Assembly: GCF_000766795.1 (NCBI RefSeq)
Contig: NZ_JPDS01000001.1
Location: forward strand, 997,001 to 1,061,000
Source of the DNA: Polaribacter sp. Hel1_85
GTDB lineage: Bacteria > Bacteroidota > Bacteroidia > Flavobacteriales > Flavobacteriaceae
Direction: 5' to 3'
Length of the DNA: 64,000 bases
In this document: positions 26,014 to 35,037 of the stretch, one piece after another
How positions within the stretch are numbered: the first letter of the stretch is position 1
Layout of the letters: each line of letters opens with the position of its first letter
Made by a program: the position numbers and the translations under genes
The notes under the pieces: generated by a model
What the model was told of the DNA's origin: nothing
The model's database searches: none
What the model saw: only the letters and a program-made list of their open reading frames with translations

Positions 26014-28434
26014 TTATTTTAATGTTATTTTTACCTTTAAATTTTTCTTAGGATTCCATTTTACAGGAATTGTAAGTGTGTTTTTTTCTGATGAAATTCG
26101 TGTTCTTTTTCCATCAATCTTTATTTTTCTTGGGTTCCAACTTATGTTGTGAATAATAAGTTTGATTTCTTTTTCTGATGAATTCCATTCTTTTCCAAAT
26201 TCTGATTCAAAATCAAATTCCAAACAACGTTTTGTTAATTCTGATTCAAATTTTAAAATTTCATATTTTCCTTTTTCAAAAGCATTAACTGTTAATCCAT
26301 CATCATTATAAAATTCTCTTTTACTTTCTTCAACTGAAACATCATAATAATAATGTAATTCTAATTTATCTGCGTTATAATCATCTGTAGTTTGTACCAA
26401 ATTTGTCATTAAAATAAAAGCGCCTGCTCTAACATATGTAGGAATTGATTTCCCTTTTACTTTTACCGTTTTTGTTTGTCCTCCTTCTATTTTTTCATCA
26501 AAATAAAAATTAAACCAATTAGCAGTTTTTGGAAAATAAATTTCTTTCGTTTTTACTGAATCTTTAAGAATTGGAGTGATTAAAAAATCTTTTCCCCATA
26601 AATAAGTTGATGAATTACTCATCAATTTATCATCATCTTCATCAAAGAAAATTGGACGCATTAAAGGAGTTCCTTTTTGATTATTTTCAAACGCTAAATT
26701 GTAATTATAAGGTAATAATTCATAACGCAATTCAATAGATTTTTTAGCTAATTTCTTTGCTTTCTCACTTCTAAAAACAGGTTCACTTGGCACATCTTCT
26801 TGTGCGTGAGGTCTAAATATTGGCTGAAAAACTCCATATTGTAACCAACGTGTGTATAAATTATCATCTAAATTGGCACCTGCAAATCCACCTAAATCAG
26901 AATGCATATAACCCAAACCTTGCATCCCCATTTGCAATGCTATTTCTGGTTGAGATTGTAATCCCCCCCAACTTCTATTTACATCTCCAGACCAAGGAAT
27001 CATTCCAAAACGTTGCGAACCAGAAGATCCTGCTCGCATTAAAATAAAAGGTCTTTCATTAGGAAATTCTTTTTGATAACCCTCAAAAATTAAACGCGCC
27101 CAATCATGACCGTAAATATTGTGAATTTCATCTGCAGAACCTGTTGCATGCTGCACCCAAGTTGGGTGAACTTCTGGCTCACCTAAATCTCCCCAAAGTC
27201 CTTTTACACCATAGCTTAAAATATCCTTATAAATATTCCAGAACCAATCTTTTCCTTCTTTTTTATAGATATCTACAATTCCTGTATTTCCAAAATAGAA
27301 ATCATATTTTGCAGAATTGCCAATGGTGTCTTTAGCCAAAACTTCTTTTTGATCTGCTTCTTTCCATTTTTTAGAATTTGATAAAATATATGGCTCTGTT
27401 ATTAAAACTGTTTTTACACCTTTTTCTTTTAAACGAGTAACCATTCCTTTCATATCAGGAAAAGAATCTTTGTCAACTTCTAAATTTCCCATCGTTCCTT
27501 GTACCGTTTTTCCAAACCAATACAAATCTAAAATTACTGCATCAACAGGGATTTCATCCTCTTTAAATTTTTCAATAGTTTCTTCTGTTTCTTTTTGTGA
27601 ATGATAACCAAATCTACTAGAAAAATTACCTAAAGTCCATCTTGGAGGCAAAGGTTGTTTCCCTGTTAAATTGGTATAATTCTCAACTAAATCCATCCAA
27701 GAATCACCAACTATAATTTGATATGTTTTTCGTCCAGAAATCGTTTCATACGTTAAAGTATTGTCTTTTTTACTGTCTAAATCTAAATATCCAATTGGTG
27801 CATTATCAAAATGAATCATGTATTTTTTTGATGAAATGACCAAAGGAATTGTAAAATTCATCAACTCAGAATGTGTTTCATAACCATAATGCGCTCTATT
27901 GTATAAAGCTAAACGATTACCTCTTCTATTCATCCCTAAAGCTCTTGCTCCGGTTCCAAATAAAACCTCATCAGTAGTTAAATTGAATTCAATTTTTTCT
28001 GTATTTTTATTAGGAATATTACCTTTTACATTTTCTAAAGGAATGTGTTTCGATTTAAAATAACCTTGCTTTTCTGAGGTAATGACATCACCTTTAAACT
28101 TGTAAATTATTTGAAAAGGTTGGTGTTTAATGTGTACTGAAATTCCATTCGAAGAAAAAACACTTTCGTTCGTAGTAAAAACAGAAGTGATATCAATATT
28201 TTTTGGTTCTAAAACCACTGCATGAGATGATTTATTGAACTTCTCTCCTTTTGGAATAAAAGACGTTTCTATAATTTTATCAGAATAAAATTTTAAAATA
28301 TATTGACCATCATTTACATTAATTACTAATCCGTTTTCAGTTTGATTTACCTTTTTAAAAATTCTTTTCGAATTTTGGGCAAAAGAAAATGAAGAAATTA
28401 AAAGAGTTAAAAAAATGATTATTAAATTTTTCAT
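26014..28434 (-). CDS. GH31 alpha-glucosidase, periplasmic
   Basis: Family GH31 retaining alpha-glucosidase of 806 aa. Start 28434 is preferred to 28479 because it begins a clean type I signal peptide (MKNLIIIFLTLLISSFSFAQ). After an N-terminal beta domain (about 25-220) the barrel holds the nucleophile D416 in GLWGDLGEPE and the acid/base D484 in PWSGDVNRSW. C-terminal beta domains follow (to 806, ending LKVKITLK). Unlike the other hydrolases in this operon it has no lipobox, so it is free in the periplasm. It lies 63 bases after the SusA-like gene and 10 before a GH13 gene. It should act on alpha-1,4 and possibly alpha-1,6 gluco-oligosaccharides, giving glucose. Confidence 0.92.
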   Translation of the reverse strand: MKNLIIIFLTLLISSFSFAQNSKRIFKKVNQTENGLVINVNDGQYILKFYSDKIIETSFIPKGEKFNKSSHAVVLEPKNIDITSVFTTNESVFSSNGISVHIKHQPFQIIYKFKGDVITSEKQGYFKSKHIPLENVKGNIPNKNTEKIEFNLTTDEVLFGTGARALGMNRRGNRLALYNRAHYGYETHSELMNFTIPLVISSKKYMIHFDNAPIGYLDLDSKKDNTLTYETISGRKTYQIIVGDSWMDLVENYTNLTGKQPLPPRWTLGNFSSRFGYHSQKETEETIEKFKEDEIPVDAVILDLYWFGKTVQGTMGNLEVDKDSFPDMKGMVTRLKEKGVKTVLITEPYILSNSKKWKEADQKEVLAKDTIGNSAKYDFYFGNTGIVDIYKKEGKDWFWNIYKDILSYGVKGLWGDLGEPEVHPTWVQHATGSADEIHNIYGHDWARLIFEGYQKEFPNERPFILMRAGSSGSQRFGMIPWSGDVNRSWGGLQSQPEIALQMGMQGLGYMHSDLGGFAGANLDDNLYTRWLQYGVFQPIFRPHAQEDVPSEPVFRSEKAKKLAKKSIELRYELLPYNYNLAFENNQKGTPLMRPIFFDEDDDKLMSNSSTYLWGKDFLITPILKDSVKTKEIYFPKTANWFNFYFDEKIEGGQTKTVKVKGKSIPTYVRAGAFILMTNLVQTTDDYNADKLELHYYYDVSVEESKREFYNDDGLTVNAFEKGKYEILKFESELTKRCLEFDFESEFGKEWNSSEKEIKLIIHNISWNPRKIKIDGKRTRISSEKNTLTIPVKWNPKKNLKVKITLK

Positions 28435-28497
28435 AATTAAGATTTCACAATTAAATTTTTCGTTCCTCAAATCACACAAAATGACATTGAAGCTTAA

Positions 28498-30438
28498 TTA
28501 ATGTTTCGTGGTTAAAATAATACTTCCTTTTTCTTTTAAATTAATTTTATCTCCCCAAATAAAAGTTTCTCCAGAAATAATATTTTTAAGTTTTTTTCCT
28601 TCTAACTCAACTTCTTTATATCGTTTTAAATCAATCGTAATTGGTTTGTCATTTTTATTGATGATATGAACAACAACCTCATCTTTTAAAACTCTAAACA
28701 GGAAATAAGTTCCCATAAATGGTGCAAAATGAATTGTTTTTCCATTGTGAATAGCAGCACTTTTTTTACGATAATTTAAAATTTTTCTTACAAATTTATG
28801 CATTGATTTTTGATCATCAGACAAACCTTCACCTGTAAAAGAATTTATTTTATCGCCTTTAAATCCACCAGGAAAATCGGTTCTAATTAAACCATGATCT
28901 CCAGGGTTTGCAGTATCATCCATTAAAATTTCTGTACCGTAATAAATTTGTGGAATTCTTGGTAACATCAACATATAACTTAATGCCATTTTTGCATTAA
29001 CAACATTTTCTTTTACCTCTGTAAACAACCTACTTTTATCATGATTGTCTAAAAAAACCATAATATCTTTTGGTGTTGTATAATGAAAATCATTTGCCAA
29101 ACCTTCATACAATTTAACCAAACCTTTGTCCCAAGATTCTTCTTCATTGATTCCTTCTACAATTGCTTTTTGCAGAGGGAAGTCCATTGTAGATTTTAAG
29201 TTAGATTGATATCCTTCTTTGTTTTTTGCACCTTTTTGCCAATAACTAACTAATAACGGATTGTAGCTCCATTCTTCACCAACGATAGAAAAATTTGGGT
29301 ATTCATTCATAATTGTTCCTGCCCAATCAGACATAAAATCTTTATCAGAATAAGGATATGTATCTTGTCTAATTCCGGCTAAACCTAAAGATTCTATCCA
29401 CCAAATACTATTTTGAATAATATATTTTGCCATAAAAGGATTGCGTTGGTTTAAGTCTGGCATAGACGCTACAAACCAACCTTCATTATTTCCTTTTCTA
29501 TCGCTTTCTGAGGCATACAAATCTTGATTTGTAGTTCTTCTATGATTAGAATTGATATTATTTTTCCAATTCCAATTTTCTATGTTTTTTTCGTAATTAT
29601 CTTGATGATTTACCCAATCTAAAAAAGGTAAATCTTTCATCCACCAGTGTTCTAAACCACAATGATTTGCAACCTGATCCATGATGAGTTTCATGTTTTT
29701 ATTTCTTAAATCATTTGCTAATTTTTTATAATCATTTAGAGTTCCAAAACGAGGATCTACTTCATAATAATCTGTAATTGCATACCCATGATAAGAACCT
29801 TGAGGCATGTCATTTGTTAAAACTGGTGTTGGCCAAACTGTAGTAAAACCTAAATCTGAAATATAATCTACATGATTAATTATTCCTTGTAGATCACCTC
29901 CATGACGTTTGTAATCATCAGTTCTATCAACAATAGTTTCTTTTAAATTTTTATTGATGTCATTGCTTTCATCAGCATTAGAAAAACGATCTGGAGTAAT
30001 TAAATAAATAGCGTCTGAACTATTAAAACCTATATAATCTTCAGCAGCTTTTTCTCTTGATTTTAACTCGTAAGTATGTGTTTTTTTGGTACCCTTTTCG
30101 AATGCAAAAACAATATCAAATTTCCCTGCTTTTGTAGATTTATCAATATTTAAATCTAAAAATAAATAATTTTCACTTCTTGCTTTGTTTACTTTTTCTA
30201 TAGTAACACCTGCATAAGAAATTGATGGTGTTGAGTTACCAATATTATCTTCTTTTACTAATAATTGTAAGGACGAATCTTTTAAACCAATAAACCAATT
30301 GGGGGGCTCAACTATTTCTAGAAGAGAATTGGTTCTTGGAAAATTTATATCAGAAACATTTTTTTCTGAATCTTTTTTACAAGAAATAATAACGAACATC
30401 ATTAAAAATGCGAAAAAAATGTTTCTAATAATAATCAT
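28498..30438 (-). CDS. susA: GH13 neopullulanase/cyclomaltodextrinase lipoprotein (SusA-like)
   Basis: SusA-type GH13 enzyme, 646 aa, lipid Cys20 (VIISC) followed by KKDSEKN. An N-terminal Ig-like domain (about 35-130) precedes the barrel. Motifs: MDQVANHCG (I), GIRQDTYPY with nucleophile D359 (II), GEEW with E388 (III) and FLDNHD with D467 (IV). The QDTYPY and VANHCG forms are characteristic of the cyclomaltodextrinase/neopullulanase branch (GH13_46-like). The likely role is periplasmic cleavage of maltodextrins and pullulan-like branches to maltose and panose. It follows the GH65 gene by 9 bases, so maltose produced here could feed the phosphorylase once imported by the MFS transporter. Confidence 0.9.
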   Translation of the reverse strand: MIIIRNIFFAFLMMFVIISCKKDSEKNVSDINFPRTNSLLEIVEPPNWFIGLKDSSLQLLVKEDNIGNSTPSISYAGVTIEKVNKARSENYLFLDLNIDKSTKAGKFDIVFAFEKGTKKTHTYELKSREKAAEDYIGFNSSDAIYLITPDRFSNADESNDINKNLKETIVDRTDDYKRHGGDLQGIINHVDYISDLGFTTVWPTPVLTNDMPQGSYHGYAITDYYEVDPRFGTLNDYKKLANDLRNKNMKLIMDQVANHCGLEHWWMKDLPFLDWVNHQDNYEKNIENWNWKNNINSNHRRTTNQDLYASESDRKGNNEGWFVASMPDLNQRNPFMAKYIIQNSIWWIESLGLAGIRQDTYPYSDKDFMSDWAGTIMNEYPNFSIVGEEWSYNPLLVSYWQKGAKNKEGYQSNLKSTMDFPLQKAIVEGINEEESWDKGLVKLYEGLANDFHYTTPKDIMVFLDNHDKSRLFTEVKENVVNAKMALSYMLMLPRIPQIYYGTEILMDDTANPGDHGLIRTDFPGGFKGDKINSFTGEGLSDDQKSMHKFVRKILNYRKKSAAIHNGKTIHFAPFMGTYFLFRVLKDEVVVHIINKNDKPITIDLKRYKEVELEGKKLKNIISGETFIWGDKINLKEKGSIILTTKH

Positions 30439-30447
30439 GATATAAAT

Positions 30448-32754
30448 TTAAACTGTTAATAAATTATTTGGAGATACCGTAACTTTTTCTCCATTTACTA
30501 AAATATTGATTTCTTGAGTTCCAGCTAACTCAAAATGAGTTCCAGCTTGAGTAACATTTACAGTAATTACTTGATTTCTAAAGTTTACTTTAAAGGAGTA
30601 AGAACTCCAACCTTCAGGTATTTTTGGTAAAAAAGAAAGTGTATTATTATGTACTCTCATTCCTCCAAAACCTTCAACAATACTCATCCAAGTTCCTGCC
30701 ATAGAAGTAATATGTAAACCTTCTTCTACTTCGTGATTATAGTCGTCTAAATCTAAACGAGAGGTTCTTAAATAAAATGTATATGCTTGATCCATTCTGT
30801 TTAATTTAGCTGCTTGAATACTATGTACACAAGGAGAAAGTGAACTTTCATGCACTGTAAATGGTTCATAAAAATCGAAATGTTTTTCTAATTCTTCTGT
30901 AGAAAAATCATCCTCAAACATGTAGAAACCTTGTAAAACATCTGCTTGTTTTATGTATGGTGAACGTAAAATTCTGTCCCAACTCCATTTCTGATTGATT
31001 GGTCTTTGGCTCTTATCTAGGTTTTCAACTGTAATTAATTCTTTGTCTAAAAAGCCATCTTGTTGTAAGAAAATATCTTTCTTTTCTGAATATGGAAAAT
31101 ACATATTGTCAGCAACGTTTTTCCATTTAGATAATTCTTCATCGGTGAAACTAGCTTTTTCTTTTATTCTGATATAATCAGAAATATGATCTGTTTTTAC
31201 GACATCAATATTTTCTAAAGCATAGTTAATACACCATTTTGCAATGTAATTTGTATACCAGTTATTGTTGATGTTATTCTCATATTCATTTGGACCTGTA
31301 ACTCCCAAAATCATGAACTTGTTTTTATCCGAAGAAAAAGTAGCTCTTTGTTGCCAAAAACGTGCAATACCAATTAAAACTTCCAATCCTTTTTCTGGAA
31401 TGTAAGAATAATCACCTGTAAACCTGTAATAGTTAAAAATTGCAAAAGCGATGGCTCCATTTCTGTGAATTTCTTCAAAAGTAATTTCCCATTCGTTATG
31501 ACATTCTTCACCATTCATAGTAACCATTGGATACAATGCAGCTCCGTTAGAAAAACCTAGTTTCTCTGCATTTTCTATAGCTTTCTCTAAATGATAATAT
31601 CTGTATTCTAATAATTTTCTTGCAACAGATTGATCTTTTGTAGCCATGTAAAAAGGAATACAATACGCTTCTGTATCCCAATAAGTACTTCCTCCATATT
31701 TTTCTCCAGTAAAACCTTTTGGACCAATATTTAAAGTAGCATCTGTACCTAAATAAGTCTGGTTTAGTTGAAAAATATTAAAACGAATTCCTTGTTGTGC
31801 TTTTACATCACCTTCTATTGTGATGTCTGACATGCTCCAGATTTGTGCCCAAGATTGCTTTTGCATTTCTAATAAAGCATCGAACCCAAAACTTACAGCT
31901 TTATCTAAAGCTTCTTTTGCTGCAGCAACTAATTCTTCTTTTTTATGATTTCTATCAGCCACATAACCACCAAATTTATGAATGGTAAATGTTTGATTTT
32001 GTTTAATTTCTTGTTGATACGTGCAAGATGTATAATTTGAAGTTTGCTTATTTTTACAATCTGTAATTACTTCGTTATTATCTACAAATAAACGAGATTC
32101 CATAAACGTACACGTGTAAAAATGTGTTTTCATGGTTCTTGCCTGTATGTAAGACTGCTGGTTGTTTTGAGAAACTTCTAAAACATCCCAAAATTGGTCA
32201 TCCCAATTAGTGTCTTCATTGGTTATACCTGCATCTATATAAGGAGTATAGGTAATTTTAGCATCAGCATTTAAAGGAGTTACATTGTAATTAATGGCTC
32301 CAACTTCATCTAATTCTAAACTTAAAAAACGTTTTGTGTCAACTTTAATTTTGATATCGTTTTGTAAAACAGCTTCAAAACTTCTAGACAACCAACCTTC
32401 TTTCATGTTTAGTTCTCTCTTAAACTTAGATACTTCTTTACAAGTATGTAAGTCTAGTTTTTCATCATTAATTAACACGTTAATTCCTATCCAATTAGGC
32501 GCATTTAAAACTTTGGCAAAATACTCTGGATATCCGTTTTTCCACCATCCAACACGTGTTTTATCAGGATAATAAACGCCTCCAATATAACTTCCTTGAA
32601 ACGTTTCTCCAGAATAATGTTCTTCAAAATTAGCACGTTGTCCCATGACACCATTACCAATACTAAACAAACTTTCTGAAGATTTTACCATTTCTGCATC
32701 AAACCCTTCTTCTAGGATTGACCATTCATTTGGTTTTATATATTCTTGATTCAT
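30448..32754 (-). CDS. GH65 maltose phosphorylase, cytoplasmic
   Basis: Cytoplasmic phosphorylase of family GH65, 768 aa, no signal peptide. Start 32754 is used because the 14 extra upstream codons (MFFSLCSFLSK...) have no family match and the core begins MNQEYIKPNEWSI. The N-terminal beta-sandwich (about 10-270) is followed by an (alpha/alpha)6 barrel with GPNEYENNINNNWYTN, putting the catalytic acid at E490, close to E487 of characterised maltose phosphorylases. The product pair is beta-glucose-1-phosphate and glucose, matching the beta-phosphoglucomutase gene next door. Trehalose or kojibiose phosphorylase activity is possible, but the alpha-glucan context favours maltose. The 91-base gap before it contains a 14-base tandem duplication. 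Confidence 0.9.
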   Translation of the reverse strand: MNQEYIKPNEWSILEEGFDAEMVKSSESLFSIGNGVMGQRANFEEHYSGETFQGSYIGGVYYPDKTRVGWWKNGYPEYFAKVLNAPNWIGINVLINDEKLDLHTCKEVSKFKRELNMKEGWLSRSFEAVLQNDIKIKVDTKRFLSLELDEVGAINYNVTPLNADAKITYTPYIDAGITNEDTNWDDQFWDVLEVSQNNQQSYIQARTMKTHFYTCTFMESRLFVDNNEVITDCKNKQTSNYTSCTYQQEIKQNQTFTIHKFGGYVADRNHKKEELVAAAKEALDKAVSFGFDALLEMQKQSWAQIWSMSDITIEGDVKAQQGIRFNIFQLNQTYLGTDATLNIGPKGFTGEKYGGSTYWDTEAYCIPFYMATKDQSVARKLLEYRYYHLEKAIENAEKLGFSNGAALYPMVTMNGEECHNEWEITFEEIHRNGAIAFAIFNYYRFTGDYSYIPEKGLEVLIGIARFWQQRATFSSDKNKFMILGVTGPNEYENNINNNWYTNYIAKWCINYALENIDVVKTDHISDYIRIKEKASFTDEELSKWKNVADNMYFPYSEKKDIFLQQDGFLDKELITVENLDKSQRPINQKWSWDRILRSPYIKQADVLQGFYMFEDDFSTEELEKHFDFYEPFTVHESSLSPCVHSIQAAKLNRMDQAYTFYLRTSRLDLDDYNHEVEEGLHITSMAGTWMSIVEGFGGMRVHNNTLSFLPKIPEGWSSYSFKVNFRNQVITVNVTQAGTHFELAGTQEINILVNGEKVTVSPNNLLTV

Positions 32755-32768
32755 TTTATTTTCTTTTG

Positions 32769-32796
32769 AGAGAAAAGAACAAAGAGAAAAGAACAA
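32769..32796. repeat. Tandem 14-base duplication between pgmB and GH65 genes
   Basis: AGAGAAAAGAACAA occurs twice in perfect tandem (32769-32782 and 32783-32796) within the 91-base intergenic gap. It is probably replication slippage in A/G-rich sequence; it alters only the spacing before the GH65 start. Confidence 0.8.
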
Positions 32797-32845
32797 AGAA
32801 GAATCTAAGGTTTCTCTTTTTTTATTTCTATATTCTCATTTCTTT

Positions 32846-33490
32846 TTATAAATTTTTAATAAAATCGGTACTAATTTCTGTAAAATCTTTAAAGTTAAAT
32901 TGCGCTTCAGAAAGCACATTTTTATCTCCAATACCTATACTTATCATTTTTGCAGCATTTGCAGCTTGTATACCTGCAACCGCATCTTCAAAAACTACAC
33001 AATCATTAGCATCAACACCTAATTGTTTTGCTGCAAGCAGAAAAACCTCTGGGTCTGGTTTTGCTTTTGTTACATTATTTCCATCTACAATTGTATCAAA
33101 ATAATGTAATAAATTTACTTTTTCTAAAATTGGTTGTGCGTTTTTACTTGCTGATCCTAAAGCTATTGGGATATTATTATTTTTCAAAAATTCCAATATT
33201 TTAGGAACATCTGGAAGAATTTCAGATTCATCCATATTTTCTATAAACTCTAAATAGTCTACGTTTTTTTCTACCATCCAAGTATCAAACTCTTCTTGTG
33301 TTGCTTCTCTTTTACCAATTTCTAGCAAAATTTCTAAACAACGTTTTCTACTAACGCCTTTAAATAATTCGTTTTGTTCTTTAGTAAATTCGAAACCTAA
33401 ATGATTAGCTAATTTTTTCCAAGCTAAATAATGGTATTTGGCAGTGTCAACTATAACACCATCCAAATCAAATATAAATCCTTTTTTCAT
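32846..33490 (-). CDS. pgmB: Beta-phosphoglucomutase (HAD superfamily)
   Basis: HAD-family mutase of 214 aa that converts beta-glucose-1-phosphate to glucose-6-phosphate. The catalytic loop is FDLDGVIVDT, with nucleophile D8 and acid/base D10. The helical cap (about 15-85) contains the substrate-specific FKGVSRKRC segment. GSASKN (HAD motif II), a lysine and KPDPEVF (motif III), and VVFEDAVAGIQAA (motif IV) follow. This combination is typical of beta-PGM. It is 8 bases after the MFS gene and upstream of GH65, completing the maltose to Glc + beta-G1P to G6P route in the cytoplasm. Confidence 0.93.
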   Translation of the reverse strand: MKKGFIFDLDGVIVDTAKYHYLAWKKLANHLGFEFTKEQNELFKGVSRKRCLEILLEIGKREATQEEFDTWMVEKNVDYLEFIENMDESEILPDVPKILEFLKNNNIPIALGSASKNAQPILEKVNLLHYFDTIVDGNNVTKAKPDPEVFLLAAKQLGVDANDCVVFEDAVAGIQAANAAKMISIGIGDKNVLSEAQFNFKDFTEISTDFIKNL

Positions 33491-33498
33491 TGTAACTA

Positions 33499-34869
33499 TT
33501 AAATCTCTTCTTGATAACTAATTGCATTTTTATTGGTAATCAATAAATTACAGAAACCTGCAATTACCAAACTAATTCCTGCAACTGTCATTGCATTTAT
33601 AGCCTCTTCACCCAATAAACTTGATACATAATTGATACCTCCTAGTGCCGCAATAATTTGTGGAATAACAATAAACATGTTAAAAATACCCATAATTACT
33701 CCCATTTTCTTTGGATCTACAGAACTAGATAACATTGCATATGGCATCGACAAAATACTACCCCAAGCAAAACCTATTAAAACAAAACAGTATTTTAAAC
33801 TTTCTGGTGAAGCAGAATTCATTAATAAAAAACCAGCACCTCCCAAAATCAAAGAAAACATATGTACATATTTTCTGTTGATGTTTCTTTTTGAAGTATA
33901 TAAAGTTAGTAATAAGGCAAATGCCATTGATGACAAACCATAAATTCCCATTGCAGAACCCACTGAATTAGATGATTCTTGGAATTTTGTATTCGCAATT
34001 TTAAATGCTTCAGCTTGTACTGAATCGGCCATATTAAAAGCAGCTTCTACTGGAGCAGGAGTATTAAAAACATGCTCTGTTAAAGCAGGGTTTGCCATAC
34101 TCCACATTGTAAAAAATGCAAACCATGAAAAGAATTGAATAACGCCCAATTTTTTCATTGTAGTTGGCATGCTTCCAATATTTTCTAAAATATCAGGAAT
34201 AAAATTATTTCTCTTGGCTTTTTCTCTCTTAAACTCTTCCATATCTTCTGGCGGATATTCATCCGTTGTAAAAACGGTATACAGAATACTTACAAGAAAT
34301 ACAAAAGCACCAATTGCAAAAGCAACTTTTACAGACATTGGTACTACACCAGATGCTGCTTCGTTACTAACCCCAAATTGAGAAACCATCCAAGGTAAAT
34401 TACTTGCTATCCAAGTTCCAATACCTATAATTAATGTTTGAACAACAAAACCATAAGATCTTTGAGATTGTGGTAATTTATCTGCAACTAAAGCTCTAAA
34501 AGGCTCCATAGAGATATTTATAGAAGCATCTAAAATCCAAAGAAAACCAGCTGCAACCCATAAAGCAGGTGAATGAGGAACAAAAAACAGTGCTAATGAA
34601 CTTAAGATAGCACCTACTAAAAAGTAAGGTCTTCTTCTACCCCATTTTACACTCCAAGTCCTGTCACTCATATAACCAATAACTGGTTGTACAAGCAAAC
34701 CTGTTAAAGGTGCTGCAATCCATAGTAAAGGAATATCTTCCTTTCCTGCTCCTAAAGTTTGAAAAATTCTTGACATAAACCCACCTTGTAAGGCGAATCC
34801 AAATTGTATTCCTAGAAATCCGAAACTCATGTTCCATATTTGCCAGAAGCTTAACTTACGCTTTTCCAT
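33499..34869 (-). CDS. MFS maltose/oligosaccharide transporter (GPH/SLC45-like)
   Basis: Inner-membrane sugar transporter, 456 aa, about 12 transmembrane helices. It begins near SFWQIWNMSFGFLGIQFG and carries PVIGYMSDRTWSVKWGRRRPY, the motif-A-like loop typical of the SLC45/GPH-type sugar:cation symporters. A hydrophilic loop with a charged stretch (EFKREKAKRNN) divides the halves. It is the first gene of the alpha-glucan operon (8 bases from pgmB), behind a predicted -7 box at 34968-34975. The context suggests import of maltose or short maltodextrins from periplasm to cytosol for GH65. No inner-membrane transporter is visible in the laminarin operon. Confidence 0.87.
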   Translation of the reverse strand: MEKRKLSFWQIWNMSFGFLGIQFGFALQGGFMSRIFQTLGAGKEDIPLLWIAAPLTGLLVQPVIGYMSDRTWSVKWGRRRPYFLVGAILSSLALFFVPHSPALWVAAGFLWILDASINISMEPFRALVADKLPQSQRSYGFVVQTLIIGIGTWIASNLPWMVSQFGVSNEAASGVVPMSVKVAFAIGAFVFLVSILYTVFTTDEYPPEDMEEFKREKAKRNNFIPDILENIGSMPTTMKKLGVIQFFSWFAFFTMWSMANPALTEHVFNTPAPVEAAFNMADSVQAEAFKIANTKFQESSNSVGSAMGIYGLSSMAFALLLTLYTSKRNINRKYVHMFSLILGGAGFLLMNSASPESLKYCFVLIGFAWGSILSMPYAMLSSSVDPKKMGVIMGIFNMFIVIPQIIAALGGINYVSSLLGEEAINAMTVAGISLVIAGFCNLLITNKNAISYQEEI

Positions 34870-34967
34870 TATCGAATATTATAAATGAATATTGCGACAA
34901 GTGTTTTAGACTTATCAATTAATAAATATTGTGGAATGTAATTTATTGATAAATCGGATTAATACAA

Positions 34968-34975
34968 CAAAGGTA
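34968..34975 (-). promoter_or_regulatory. Predicted -7 box TACCTTTG for the MFS-led operon
   Basis: On the minus strand TACCTTTG matches the Bacteroidota -7 consensus TAnnTTTG exactly. It lies about 98 bases before the MFS start. No convincing -33 TTG is seen. A weak operator-like word (34947-34964) would overlap the transcription start. Confidence 0.5.
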
Positions 34976-35000
34976 TGTGTTTTTTATTAATTTGATAAAA

Positions 35001-35037
35001 AGTAAATAAAAAATCTACGACGACGGTTTCGTAGATT
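35001..35037 (-). terminator. Intrinsic terminator containing the lacI stop codon
   Basis: AATCTACGA (35012-35020) pairs with TCGTAGATT (35029-35037) over an 8-base loop, followed on the minus strand by TTTTTTATTT. The lacI stop codon (35015-35017) lies in the stem, so the terminator includes the last codons of the gene. It separates lacI from the downstream MFS-led operon. Confidence 0.85.

Noticed and set aside
32718..33104. Plus-strand open frame of 128 codons
   Set aside because: Antisense of pgmB and its upstream gap; low-complexity start and no family features.
34947..34964. Third LacI operator before the MFS gene
   Set aside because: Only 10 of 18 bases match and the arms do not pair; noted in a finding but not annotated.
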